Assembly (NCBI RefSeq): GCF_000421825.1
Contig: NZ_ATXT01000018.1
Coordinates: forward strand, 162,754-226,753
DNA from: Humibacter albus DSM 18994
GTDB taxonomy: Bacteria; Actinomycetota; Actinomycetes; Actinomycetales; Microbacteriaceae
Length of the DNA: 64,000 nucleotides
Reading direction: 5' to 3'
The notes under the pieces are model-generated. The model had not been told where the DNA came from. It saw nothing but the letters and a program-made list of their open reading frames with translations, and did no database searches. Position 1 is the first letter of the stretch, and each line of letters begins with the position of its first letter. Made by a program: the position numbers and the translations under genes. Shown one piece after another: positions 9,176 to 18,500 of this stretch.

Positions 9176-10176
9176 ACCGCGGTCCCGTCGAGTGGCGGCG
9201 GCGTCTCGAGCACGACGTTCGCCACGACACTCGACGCGGTGACGCCGTCGAACTCCGCTTCGGGGTCCAGCACGATGCGGTGGGCCAGCACGGGTTCGGC
9301 GAGCGTCTTCACATCGTCCGGTACGACGTAGGTGCGCCCCAGCCCGGCCGCGTAGGTCTTGGCAGTGCGGATGAGTGCGAGCCCGCCGCGCACGCTCACG
9401 CCGAGACGCACCTCGTCTGCGTGACGGGTGGCATCCACCAGTCGCGAGACGTAGTCGTTGATCGTCGGGTCGACGTGCACCGAGCGGGCCAGCTTCGACA
9501 TGGTCGTCACCATGTCGCCCATCACGACCGTCGGGAGCACCGTTTCGTGCGCTGCGTGGTCCGCGCCCTCGAGAATGCGCACCATCGAGGTGTGGTCGGG
9601 ATACCCGATCGAGGTCTTCATGATGAACCTGTCGAGCTGCGCCTCGGGCAGGCGGTACGTGCCGGCCTGCTCGACCGGGTTCTGCGTGGCGATCACCATG
9701 AACGGCGCCGCCAGCGTGTGGGAGACGCCGTCGACGCTGACCTGGCGCTCCTCCATCACCTCGAGCAGCGCGGACTGCGTCTTCGGGCTCGCCCTGTTGA
9801 TCTCGTCGGCGAGCACCACGTTCGCGAAGACCGGACCCTGGTGGAACTCGAAGTCGCCTGCACGCTGGTCGTAGACGCCCACGCCCGTGATGTCGCCGGG
9901 CAGCAGATCCGGGGTGAATTGGATGCGACTGCTCGTTCCCGAGATCGACTCGGCGAGCGCCCGGGCGAGCGACGTCTTGCCGGTGCCCGGCACGTCCTCC
10001 AGCAGCAGATGTCCCTCGCTGAGCAGCGCCGTCACCGCCAGGCGCACGACGTGCGTCTTGCCGAGCAGCACCCGTTCCACGTTCGACACGATGGCGTCGA
10101 CGGTGCTCTGGAACCAGGATGCCTGGTCATCGGTGAGCGGGGAATGCTGGGTCGTCGCGGTGGGGGCGTCCGTCAT
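9172..10176 (-). CDS. MoxR-family AAA ATPase
   Basis: From the ATG at 10176 this is a 334-residue MoxR AAA+ ATPase. Walker A lies in VPGTGKTSLARAL and Walker B in LADEINRASPKTQ, followed by the sensor regions and the C-terminal helical lid typical of the family. MoxR proteins act as chaperone-like remodelers with a partner DUF58 protein, which is the next gene. The reading frame stays open further upstream but would then overlap the giant gene. The ATG with GAAGAGAGA before it gives the normal MoxR length, so I chose it. It lies 113 bases after the giant gene. Confidence 0.94.
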   Translation of the reverse strand: MTDAPTATTQHSPLTDDQASWFQSTVDAIVSNVERVLLGKTHVVRLAVTALLSEGHLLLEDVPGTGKTSLARALAESISGTSSRIQFTPDLLPGDITGVGVYDQRAGDFEFHQGPVFANVVLADEINRASPKTQSALLEVMEERQVSVDGVSHTLAAPFMVIATQNPVEQAGTYRLPEAQLDRFIMKTSIGYPDHTSMVRILEGADHAAHETVLPTVVMGDMVTTMSKLARSVHVDPTINDYVSRLVDATRHADEVRLGVSVRGGLALIRTAKTYAAGLGRTYVVPDDVKTLAEPVLAHRIVLDPEAEFDGVTASSVVANVVLETPPPLDGTAV

Positions 10177-10289
10177 GGTTTCGGTCTCTCTTCTCGGATG
10201 GCGGCGGTCGTCACTGAGCTGCCTCGGTTCGGGGATGCCCGCATCGGCCGCAAAGAACGGGTCACGATGTTCGTACTCGTCGGCGGGCG

Positions 10290-13200
10290 TCACGGTCTGT
10301 ACTCCATGGTGTAGGTGCGCCCGAAGGGATGAGCGATATCGGCGTTTGCAACGACCTGGACTGTGAGCGTTGGGTTGGTTGCTGTCGAGGTACAAGAGCC
10401 GCCAGACGCGGGCGTTCCGCTGCATTCGATATCCACGGACGAGTACGGAGGTGACGTTGGCGCACCTGTCCAGCTGAACTTGCCGCCGTTCGCTTCTGTC
10501 GCGGGCGAATATCCCGAAAGCGTCGCATCAACGGCCATGCCGGCAGATACTGGCGATGACCATCCGCTCATCAAAATTGCACCATTCGAGTAGGTCGCGA
10601 CCACTTGCACGGAGACGGACAGGTTGATGCCGTATTGATTCGCGTTGACAGATATCAGACTTCCCGGGCTCAGCGTCTGATAAGTCCCTCCTCCGTCAAG
10701 GCTGACGTGATAGGAGACAGTTCCGCCACCGCCGGATTGCGGCGCCGGCACAACGCCATCGAACTCGGGCACAAAATGACCAGACTGCCCCGCGTCAGGG
10801 TCGGCGACGCTGACGCGGACAGAGCTAGAACTCGGAGTCTGCGGCGGCGCCGGCGGAATGGCTGACACTCGGTCGGAAGTAGTGCTTCCCACTGCATTGC
10901 GTGCGGTGACCGTAATCCAAGACTGCTGACCTTGAGGAAGTGTGCAATCCGCTGACGAAGCGGTCGGCCCTACCGTTTCAGCGCTACACGAAACCGCAAA
11001 GGCCTTGATTGCTGAGCCGTTGGCGCTCACCACATTGGAGCTCCAACTGACCGTGACAGTACCGCTCGCATCATTCTTTGGCGTGACAATCGGTGTGCCA
11101 GTCCAGATCGGGGCTCCGGCCGGCAGAGCGGTCACCGGCCCCGCTGAGTTCCAAGCGGGCTGTGCCCCATAAAAGGAGTTCATTGCCGCGACCGTAACCG
11201 ACACTTGCTGACCGTTCGTCAGCCCTGTGAAATCCATCGACGTGCCGGGCGTGTTCGTTGCCCGCACAGCGCTCCCGCCCGCCGAGAGAGTGACCCGGTA
11301 CTGCGTCACGGCGCTCGCACCGTTGACCGGATCGGGCGCGCTCCACGACACGTGCACGGCCTCGTCTCCCGCCGTCACTCGCAGGTCGGTCGGCGCTCCG
11401 GGTACCACGTTCGACCACACCTCGTCCGGGTAGGCCGTGGCGTTCGAGAGATCGATCGCGTTGCGCGCCTGCACGCGCACCGTCACCGCGTTCTGCGGGC
11501 CGTTGCCCGGGGTGGCGACGGAGCAGGTCGTGGCTGCGCAGTCGAAGCTGCCGACGATCGAGCCATCCGAGCCGATCAGGGAGACGACGTAGCCGGTGAT
11601 CGCCGAGTTGTTGTCGGCGCCCGGATCCCAGGCGACCGTGATCCGCCGGTCCCCGATGGAGGTGATGCGCACGTTCGACACCGGATCGGGCTTGTCCTGC
11701 ACCGAGATGGTCACCGTTCCCCAGGTGTAGCGCCCCGAGTCGCCCGTCGCGTCGGCGACCTCGTACTGCACCGTCGTGTCGGCGGGCCTGGCGTCGGATG
11801 CCACACTGACGGTGAGCCGGGACTTGTCGGCACTCGGCGTGACCTGCACGCCCCGCGGCAGGGCGGCATCCGAGACACCGCGCACCGCGACCACTCTCAG
11901 CGGCGTACCGGGGAACGGGTTCGTCGCGGCATCGTTCGCCAGCACGTCCACCGTGCGCGACTCGCCGCGCCGGGCGATCACTCTGTCGGGCTGCGGCACC
12001 GCGAGCGGTCTTGTCGATGGCACGACGGTGATGTCGATGCGACCCGATTTGCCGGTGTTCACCGAGTCCTTCACGCCCACGATGATGCTCAGCTGCGATC
12101 CCTTCGGCGTCTTGTCGGAGACCTGAACGGTCAGCTGCTGCCCGTGCAGCGACGCGGAAACGCCCTGCGGCTTCGGGTCGAGAATGCGGTACTGCAGCTC
12201 GGCCTGGTCCTTCGCATATGGATACCTCGTGAGCTTGAGCAGGTCGAGCGTCTTCTGCTGCCCCGGCTCGAAGTCGACCTGCGCTCCCGTGAACGTGGGC
12301 GGTTGGTTGTCGCGCGCCGTCACCGTGATGGGCAGCACGAGGGTAGCGACGTGCCCGTTCGGGTCATCGGCCGACGATCCATCGGTGACCTCGAACGAGA
12401 TGGATGCCGGCCCGTAGTACCGCGCAGCGCTCGTGTACACGAGGGTGTGATCGTTGCGCACCAGCGTGTCGCCGTTGGCGTGCGTGGCGTGCACGTGCGA
12501 GGCATCCGTCAGCCTCACCTGCTTGCCGCCGGCCGTGACCACGTAGTCGTTCAAGTCGATGACCAGGGTCTTCTCGCTCGGCACGGTGAGCTTGTCCGCG
12601 CCCGGTTTGAGCTGCGGAAGCGCGTCGTCGTACCCGGGAACCCAGATGAAACCGTACGAGACGACGGAAGCGTCGTCGGGGTGTGCGACCTTGAACGGAA
12701 TGATCTGCGACTTCGACTGGATGCTCACCTGCACCCGATCGCTCTCGGTCACCTTCGCGGTGTCCCCGTAGCCGGGCACTATCGACAGCTTCAGACTCGA
12801 GACCGGCCCGTCGGCGAAGAACACGTTCTTCAGCGGGTTCACCGTGACCTTGCTGTGGCCCAGGATGTCGGCCAGGCTCACGACCGTGTCTTGCACGACG
12901 GGCCGCGACAGCGGGGCATCCTTGCGCACGACGACGGTCAGGAAGTTGGAGCTGGTGCCGCCGCTGTCGTTCTGGATCGAGTAGATGAAGCCGTAGCGCC
13001 CTTCGGTCTTGGGTGCGACGACACGCACGAGCTTGCCCGAGATCTTCGCTTTCGCGATGCCGGTCGAGGTGCGCTTGACCGAGGTGATGTGCAGGGGGCT
13101 GCCGTCGGGGTCCGAGTCGTTCTGGAGCACCTGCACCGAGACGGTGCGTCCCGGGCGCACGGTCACCTGGTCTTCGACCGCGACCGGATTGCGCGCGCCG

Positions 13201-16103
13201 CCGCCCTGCGGAGCGATGCCGACCCGCACGGTTCCGTCGGCGTGCGCGCCGAGCGCATCGACCACCGTGTACTCGAACGTGTCGGTGCCCGCGGCGTACT
13301 CCCCCGCCTGGTACTGGATCCAGTCCGAGCCGACCGCGGTCACCGCGCCCTTCTGCGGATTCGTGGACTGCCCGACGAGCTTCACCGAGTCGCCGTCCGG
13401 GTCGATCCCGTTCAACGTGATCGGAATGCGCACGGTGTTGCCCGCGAGAACGCGCGCCGTCGTGGTCTTGGGTATCGGTGCCCGGTTCGAGTCGGCATCC
13501 AGTTCCCGCACGGCGATCGTCACCTGAGCGGTCGCCCACTGGCCGTCGGCGTCGTTCACGCGGTACACGGCCGAGTAGTTGCCCGGCTTGTCAGGGGCGA
13601 GATACCGCAACTCATTTCCTGACGCGAACAGCAGCCCGTCGTCCTTCGGCAGCGGCGTCGGCAGCTTCGTGTCCAGCGTGAGCTCGTCGCCGTCGGCCTG
13701 CGTGTCGTTGGCGAGCACGGGGATGTTCACCGCGTCGCCCACGCGCACCGTGACCGTGTCCGGGTTCGCCACCGGCGGTTGTCGTACCGCCGGCCTCGGG
13801 ATCTCGACCACGCGCACGCTGCCGGTCGCCTCGGCCGTGCCGTTGCTCACCGTGTACCCGAAGGTCACCGGCTGAGTCAGCGGCTTGGTCAGCGTCACGC
13901 GCAGGATGCGCTGCTCGAGCACCTCCACCCGCACGCCCTGGGACTGGTTCGGCGACTCGGCCGCCGTGATCAGGAGCACGCCGCCTGCCGGGTCGTAGTC
14001 GGTGGCGAGCACGTCGACCTCCTTCGAGGTCTGCTGCTCGATGAACGCGGTGTGCGGCACCGTCACCGGCGCGTCACCGGCATCCTGCGGCGCGCTGACG
14101 ACGACGCGCACCTCGCCGGTCGCGGTGCTGGTGCCGTCGGTCACGGTGTAATCGATGTAGTGGCTTCCCGGTGAATCGGACTCGAACGCGATGGTGCCGT
14201 CGTCGTAGTTCGGGCTGAGGGTCACGTCAGGCTTCTCGGGCACCGCCGTGAGGCGGATCGTCGCCACCCCGCCTCGCACGTGGGCCAGCGGAGCGATCGT
14301 CACCTCATCTCCGGCGATCGCAGTCGCCACGAAGGGTTCCGTGATGATCGGCACCTCCGTCGGTGGACGCACCGTCACGGCAAGTGCTCCGGTGGCGGAT
14401 GCCTTCCCATCCGACACCGTCAGGCTCACGTTCTTGAGGCTCCCGCCTTTGCCGGCGTCGGTGTACACGACCTGACCCTCGGGCGTCGAACTCGCGGAGT
14501 CCGGCGAGCCCGTCGTCGCCGACGTCAGATAGAACGGATCACCGTCGGGGTCGTACCAGTCGCCGAGCACCTGGGTGGTGACCCGACCTCCGGACGCGAC
14601 GGTGGCCTTCGTGGTGCGCACCTGGACCGGCGGTGAGTTCTCCGACGGCTCGCGCACGGTGACGGTGACGTGGGCGTTCGCCTGCCCGCCCCGCCCGTCG
14701 CTGATCGTGTAGTCGAAGCCGATCTCGCCGTGCGCGTCGCTCGGCAGGGTGATCAGCAGTTTCTGGTCGTCGGAGGTGCGCTGGATGCGGGCGGTCGCCT
14801 GCGGAACCGGCGTCACGGAGTCGATGACGAGCGCGTCGCCGTTCGCGTCGTAGTCGTTGAGCAGCACGGGCAGCGGACTCGTGACACCGGGGCGCGCGCC
14901 GAACGCGTCGTCGACGGCGACCGGCGGCACCTGTGCCTTCTCGTAGGTCGGCGGCTTGTCTTCGGTGTTCTCCTCGGTCTGCTGCTGATCGTCGTCGGTG
15001 CGGGTGAAGTCCGACCAGTTGTCGATCACGCCGTTGCCGCGCTGCACCGACCACGCCGTGCCGTGCACGGTGTCGTTGAGCACCACCGTGCCGTCGTTGA
15101 TCCGAAAGCTCAGTGCCGCGCCGGGGCGCACCTGGTCGAGCCGTCCCGACCTCCCGGCGGTGCCACCCGTGCACGAGCGCCACGTCTCGCCGGTGTTCCA
15201 GGCCGCATACAGGCATCCGCTCACCTGAACGGGAGCGGCGGCGGCGCCGAACGAACCGGCGCGGACCCGGTGCACGTCGCCACCGGTCGAGACGAGATAG
15301 AGTCCGGAACCCGAGGCGATCGCCAGGTCGCCGTCCGTCGACGACGGCTGCTGCACGACGGCGTCCCCGCCCATGACCTGCGGCAGGGTGCGGGTGCCGT
15401 CCTCGGTACGCAGAGTGCGAGTGGATGCCCGGTACAGCGCCCAGCGCCCGTTCACGGAGGTGAGCTGAACGCCCGTGACTCCGCGGCGCTTGCCCAGGGC
15501 GCCGACATTCCAGCTTTGCGCGACGGACTCCGCGTGGCTCGCGTCGATGCGATAGACGGTGCCGCTCTGCCCCGAGTACGCGAACAGGGTGCCGTCCGGG
15601 GCGAGGGAAGTGATGATGCGGCCGCCGAGATCGACGGTGGGCGCCGACGCGGCTGTGAAGGCGCCGAGCTGAGACAGCGGCACGAGCCAGATGCGGCCGG
15701 TCGCGGTGGACTCGATGGCGGCACGCGAACCGGCGATGCCGACCTCGGCATCCCGGGGTGGAAGCGCGACCGCCTTGCCGGTGGTGACAGTGGCGGGGTT
15801 CACCTTGGAGACCGTGTTGCTGCTGCGGTCGATGAGAAGCACGGACTTGCCGTTCTGCACCACGTCGACCGTCTCATCCGTCGCTGAGACCGCCGAATTG
15901 AGTGCGTTGACCTGCGTGTTGGCACGGCCGAGCATCTGCTTCGACGAGTTGGTGACCCACACCGCGGCGTCGCCGAGCACCATGCGCTGCTGCACGAATC
16001 CGCCGGAGACGATCGCAATGGTGGCGATCAAGGCGACGACGAGCAACCCGGCCACTGCCGTCGCCGTCACGGACCGGTGCCGTGCCACCCAGGCACGGAT
16101 CAT
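10290..16103 (-). CDS. giant membrane-anchored Ig-like/fibronectin-III protein
   Basis: This 1,937-residue protein has a short Arg-containing N-terminus and one membrane helix (about 12-34). A beta-rich, possibly propeller-like region (about 45-370) is followed by an acidic linker, a long tandem of Ig-like/cadherin-like repeats (about 390-1470) and three or more fibronectin-III-like units to the end. The Ig-like repeats carry NDxDxDGD-type motifs, as in LNDYDANGDAL and QNDSDPDGSPL. There is no LPXTG motif or C-terminal anchor, so it should be N-in and extend outside the cell. The ATG at 16103 overlaps the kinase stop as ATGA, which favours it over an in-frame start 24 bases upstream. The last ~950 bases look lower in GC than the rest. 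An adhesin or wall-spanning scaffold is plausible but unproven. Confidence 0.88.
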   Translation of the reverse strand: MIRAWVARHRSVTATAVAGLLVVALIATIAIVSGGFVQQRMVLGDAAVWVTNSSKQMLGRANTQVNALNSAVSATDETVDVVQNGKSVLLIDRSSNTVSKVNPATVTTGKAVALPPRDAEVGIAGSRAAIESTATGRIWLVPLSQLGAFTAASAPTVDLGGRIITSLAPDGTLFAYSGQSGTVYRIDASHAESVAQSWNVGALGKRRGVTGVQLTSVNGRWALYRASTRTLRTEDGTRTLPQVMGGDAVVQQPSSTDGDLAIASGSGLYLVSTGGDVHRVRAGSFGAAAAPVQVSGCLYAAWNTGETWRSCTGGTAGRSGRLDQVRPGAALSFRINDGTVVLNDTVHGTAWSVQRGNGVIDNWSDFTRTDDDQQQTEENTEDKPPTYEKAQVPPVAVDDAFGARPGVTSPLPVLLNDYDANGDALVIDSVTPVPQATARIQRTSDDQKLLITLPSDAHGEIGFDYTISDGRGGQANAHVTVTVREPSENSPPVQVRTTKATVASGGRVTTQVLGDWYDPDGDPFYLTSATTGSPDSASSTPEGQVVYTDAGKGGSLKNVSLTVSDGKASATGALAVTVRPPTEVPIITEPFVATAIAGDEVTIAPLAHVRGGVATIRLTAVPEKPDVTLSPNYDDGTIAFESDSPGSHYIDYTVTDGTSTATGEVRVVVSAPQDAGDAPVTVPHTAFIEQQTSKEVDVLATDYDPAGGVLLITAAESPNQSQGVRVEVLEQRILRVTLTKPLTQPVTFGYTVSNGTAEATGSVRVVEIPRPAVRQPPVANPDTVTVRVGDAVNIPVLANDTQADGDELTLDTKLPTPLPKDDGLLFASGNELRYLAPDKPGNYSAVYRVNDADGQWATAQVTIAVRELDADSNRAPIPKTTTARVLAGNTVRIPITLNGIDPDGDSVKLVGQSTNPQKGAVTAVGSDWIQYQAGEYAAGTDTFEYTVVDALGAHADGTVRVGIAPQGGGARNPVAVEDQVTVRPGRTVSVQVLQNDSDPDGSPLHITSVKRTSTGIAKAKISGKLVRVVAPKTEGRYGFIYSIQNDSGGTSSNFLTVVVRKDAPLSRPVVQDTVVSLADILGHSKVTVNPLKNVFFADGPVSSLKLSIVPGYGDTAKVTESDRVQVSIQSKSQIIPFKVAHPDDASVVSYGFIWVPGYDDALPQLKPGADKLTVPSEKTLVIDLNDYVVTAGGKQVRLTDASHVHATHANGDTLVRNDHTLVYTSAARYYGPASISFEVTDGSSADDPNGHVATLVLPITVTARDNQPPTFTGAQVDFEPGQQKTLDLLKLTRYPYAKDQAELQYRILDPKPQGVSASLHGQQLTVQVSDKTPKGSQLSIIVGVKDSVNTGKSGRIDITVVPSTRPLAVPQPDRVIARRGESRTVDVLANDAATNPFPGTPLRVVAVRGVSDAALPRGVQVTPSADKSRLTVSVASDARPADTTVQYEVADATGDSGRYTWGTVTISVQDKPDPVSNVRITSIGDRRITVAWDPGADNNSAITGYVVSLIGSDGSIVGSFDCAATTCSVATPGNGPQNAVTVRVQARNAIDLSNATAYPDEVWSNVVPGAPTDLRVTAGDEAVHVSWSAPDPVNGASAVTQYRVTLSAGGSAVRATNTPGTSMDFTGLTNGQQVSVTVAAMNSFYGAQPAWNSAGPVTALPAGAPIWTGTPIVTPKNDASGTVTVSWSSNVVSANGSAIKAFAVSCSAETVGPTASSADCTLPQGQQSWITVTARNAVGSTTSDRVSAIPPAPPQTPSSSSVRVSVADPDAGQSGHFVPEFDGVVPAPQSGGGGTVSYHVSLDGGGTYQTLSPGSLISVNANQYGINLSVSVQVVATYSNGAILMSGWSSPVSAGMAVDATLSGYSPATEANGGKFSWTGAPTSPPYSSVDIECSGTPASGGSCTSTATNPTLTVQVVANADIAHPFGRTYTMEYRP

Positions 16104-17524
16104 GATGCGCCCACCGGATCCACGCACGTGGGCGTGCTCGACTCACCCGTATGTCCTGAGCGGTTCACGGTGACCGTGAGACACACTCGGCGATCCGGAT
16201 GGTCGATCGTGAACGTTGTGCCCCGTTGCAGGCTCGGCTCGCCGCCATCGACGCTCACCTGGTACTGATCGCCGGTCGACAGCCCGGGATCGTGCCAGCT
16301 GAACTCGACCGAATCGCCGATGACGCGCCCTTCCACATTGCGCACGAGGGGAATGGCCGAGGGCTGCGCCACATGCGTGAGCACAACGGACAGTGTGACG
16401 ATGAACGCCGCGCCGAGCACGACGCACGCGGCGATCAGCCAGCCCGCCGCGCGGAGGTTTCTCGGCGCCGGGACCGCAGTCTGCGGCTCCCCCGTCTCGC
16501 GCACCGCGGTGCGATCGCTCCCGGTCTCGGCCCTGCGTCGACGACGGCGCTGCTGTGCGGACGACACCGTGACGACGCCTTTGATCCTGGTTCGATCGTC
16601 GTCGTCGACCTCCGGCGCGGCAACCCATCCGTCCACCGCGATGTCCGCTGGAGTGGCGGTGAAGCCGAGTTCCGTCTCGACGGATTGCAGGTCGCGGGCG
16701 AACTCCAGCGCGCTGGCCTGCCGCGCCTCCGGCTTCTTCGACATCGCGCGGCTGAGAACCGCCTCCAACCGGGCGGGCACGTCGTCGCGACCGATCTGCT
16801 CCGGCTTGGCGCGCTGGATGCGCGACATGAGCTGAGCCGACGAGTTGTCGGTTCCCGGCACTTCGAACGGCGAGCGCCCCGCGATCAGCGAGTACACGGT
16901 GGCACCGAGCGCCCACACCTCACTGGCCACCGTTCCCGTGGTGTCATCGGTGAGGACTTCGGGCGCAGACCACGGAATCGACATCCCGACCGACCCCGTG
17001 GCCTGCACGTCGCCGACCGTGGCGGCGATGCCGAAGTCGGAGAGCACCGGATGCCCGTAGACCGTCGTCAGGATGTTCGACGGCTTCACGTCACGGTGCA
17101 GAACGCCGGCGCGGTGCGCGGTCTCCAGCGCGCCGGCGATCTTGACGCCGATCGACAGCGCCTCGGCGACGCTCAGCGGGTCGGCGCGGTAGCGCTGGTT
17201 CAGCGTCGGCGCACACAGCTCCATCACGAGATAGGGCCGACCGTCGGATGCCACGCTCGCCTGATACACGGTGAGCACGGCGGGATGCGAGCTCAGCTGA
17301 GCCATCAGGTTGGCCTCGGCCTGGAACATCGCGCGGATCTCGGGTGTCACGACCTCGGAGAGAAGCACCTTCACGGCGACCTGGCGTCTGGGCATGTTCT
17401 GCTCGTACAGGAAGACGTCGGCGAAGCCTCCCGATCCCAGTGCGCGCACGTACGAGAACCCGGGGAGGTTCGGCGGCGCCGAGGGCAACCGCTTGGCCAT
17501 CGCGCCTCCCATCGGCTCGGTCAT
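16100..17524 (-). CDS. transmembrane Ser/Thr protein kinase (PknB type)
   Basis: This 474-residue protein is a complete Hanks-type kinase. It has a glycine loop GSGGFADV (30-37), catalytic Lys52, Glu70, the catalytic loop HRDVKPSN (143-150), DFG (163-165) and APE (187-189). A linker precedes one membrane helix (361-383) and a short extracellular domain of about 90 residues. No PASTA repeats are present, so it is not a muropeptide-sensing PknB. The extracellular part has a beta-sandwich look, as in fibronectin-III units. The next gene starts inside its stop codon, so kinase and giant surface protein are probably made together. Two other ATGs lie within the first nine residues. Confidence 0.95.
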   Translation of the reverse strand: MTEPMGGAMAKRLPSAPPNLPGFSYVRALGSGGFADVFLYEQNMPRRQVAVKVLLSEVVTPEIRAMFQAEANLMAQLSSHPAVLTVYQASVASDGRPYLVMELCAPTLNQRYRADPLSVAEALSIGVKIAGALETAHRAGVLHRDVKPSNILTTVYGHPVLSDFGIAATVGDVQATGSVGMSIPWSAPEVLTDDTTGTVASEVWALGATVYSLIAGRSPFEVPGTDNSSAQLMSRIQRAKPEQIGRDDVPARLEAVLSRAMSKKPEARQASALEFARDLQSVETELGFTATPADIAVDGWVAAPEVDDDDRTRIKGVVTVSSAQQRRRRRRAETGSDRTAVRETGEPQTAVPAPRNLRAAGWLIAACVVLGAAFIVTLSVVLTHVAQPSAIPLVRNVEGRVIGDSVEFSWHDPGLSTGDQYQVSVDGGEPSLQRGTTFTIDHPDRRVCLTVTVNRSGHTGESSTPTCVDPVGAS

Positions 17525-17608
17525 CCTCGTCCCGGCGAGCGGGAAACGTGCACCATTGTAAGCGGCCGCAGGGCGCCAGGCCTGAGGGGCCCGCGCGAAA
17601 GCTCACCC

Positions 17609-18433
17609 TCAGCGGCGACGCGCTCCGCGCTTCGGCGGCAACGGCGATTCCGGCGTCTCGAGCACGTCGACCACGACGACCGTCACGTTGTCGCGCCCAC
17701 CGTTGCCGAGGGCCGCATCCATCAGCTGCCCTGCCGCGTCGAGCGGGCTCGAGCCGACCGTGAGATAGTGCCGGATGCCGTGTTCTGTGAGCTCTTTGGT
17801 GAGACCGTCGGAGCACGCCAGAAGCCGGGTTCCGGCCACCACGGGCACCAGGCTGAAGTCCGGCACCGGGTCCTCGTTGAAACCCACCGCCCTCGTGATG
17901 ACGTTCGCGTGGGGATGCACCTCCGCCTCGGACGGCGTGATCGCCCCGGCGTCGAGGAGCTCCTGCACGATGGAGTGATCGACGGTGAGTTGGCGCAGCT
18001 CGTCGTCCTCGAGCTCGTACACGCGGGAGTCGCCGATGTTGAACACGAGCCAGCTCGGCTCGCCCGAGGCCATCGTGAGACCGAATCCGGTGACCGTCGT
18101 GCCTGTGCCGAGATCGGTGCGGCCGGCATCCTTGTCCATGTCCGCCACGGCGGCCCGGAGTGCGGAGTCGATGCCGTCCTCATCGACGAAGGGGCTCGAC
18201 ACCTGCTCCGCGAGGCGCGTCACGACAGCGTTGCTGGCGATGTCGCCGGCACTATGACCGCCCATGCCGTCGGCCACCGCGAACACCGGCGACTTGGCGA
18301 TGAGGCTGTCCTCGTTGGCCGCTCGGCGGTAGCCCTTGTCGCTCAGCGCCGCCCACGACAGGGTGATGCGAGCGCCGCTCGTGCCGGGCACGACAACATG
18401 ATGCCGCCTGCTGCTACGCCCGATCTGGGTCAC
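17609..18433 (-). CDS. PP2C-family Ser/Thr phosphatase
   Basis: This 274-residue cytoplasmic protein is a PP2C/PstP-type metal-dependent phosphatase that would reverse the action of the adjacent kinase. The metal-binding motifs are present: the NED motif near residue 40, VADGMGGHSAG near 55, LACSDGLT near 200 and GGRDNVTVVVVD near 250. No membrane segment is seen, unlike mycobacterial PstP. The start is a GTG at 18433. The gene lies 67 bases after the FHA gene and 84 bases before the kinase gene on the same strand. Confidence 0.95.
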   Translation of the reverse strand: MTQIGRSSRRHHVVVPGTSGARITLSWAALSDKGYRRAANEDSLIAKSPVFAVADGMGGHSAGDIASNAVVTRLAEQVSSPFVDEDGIDSALRAAVADMDKDAGRTDLGTGTTVTGFGLTMASGEPSWLVFNIGDSRVYELEDDELRQLTVDHSIVQELLDAGAITPSEAEVHPHANVITRAVGFNEDPVPDFSLVPVVAGTRLLACSDGLTKELTEHGIRHYLTVGSSPLDAAGQLMDAALGNGGRDNVTVVVVDVLETPESPLPPKRGARRR

Positions 18434-18500
18434 GCGGGCATCCTTTCGGGTGTGGCTGCATGCCGAGGATTCCCCAGTCCTCGCCTCGTTGCGCGGGCGT

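Noticed and set aside
11205..13622. Long open frame (805 codons) on the plus strand, opposite the giant gene
   Set aside because: It mirrors the codon structure of the well-supported minus-strand gene and is Arg/His/Asp-rich with no recognisable domain. It is a GC-driven shadow.
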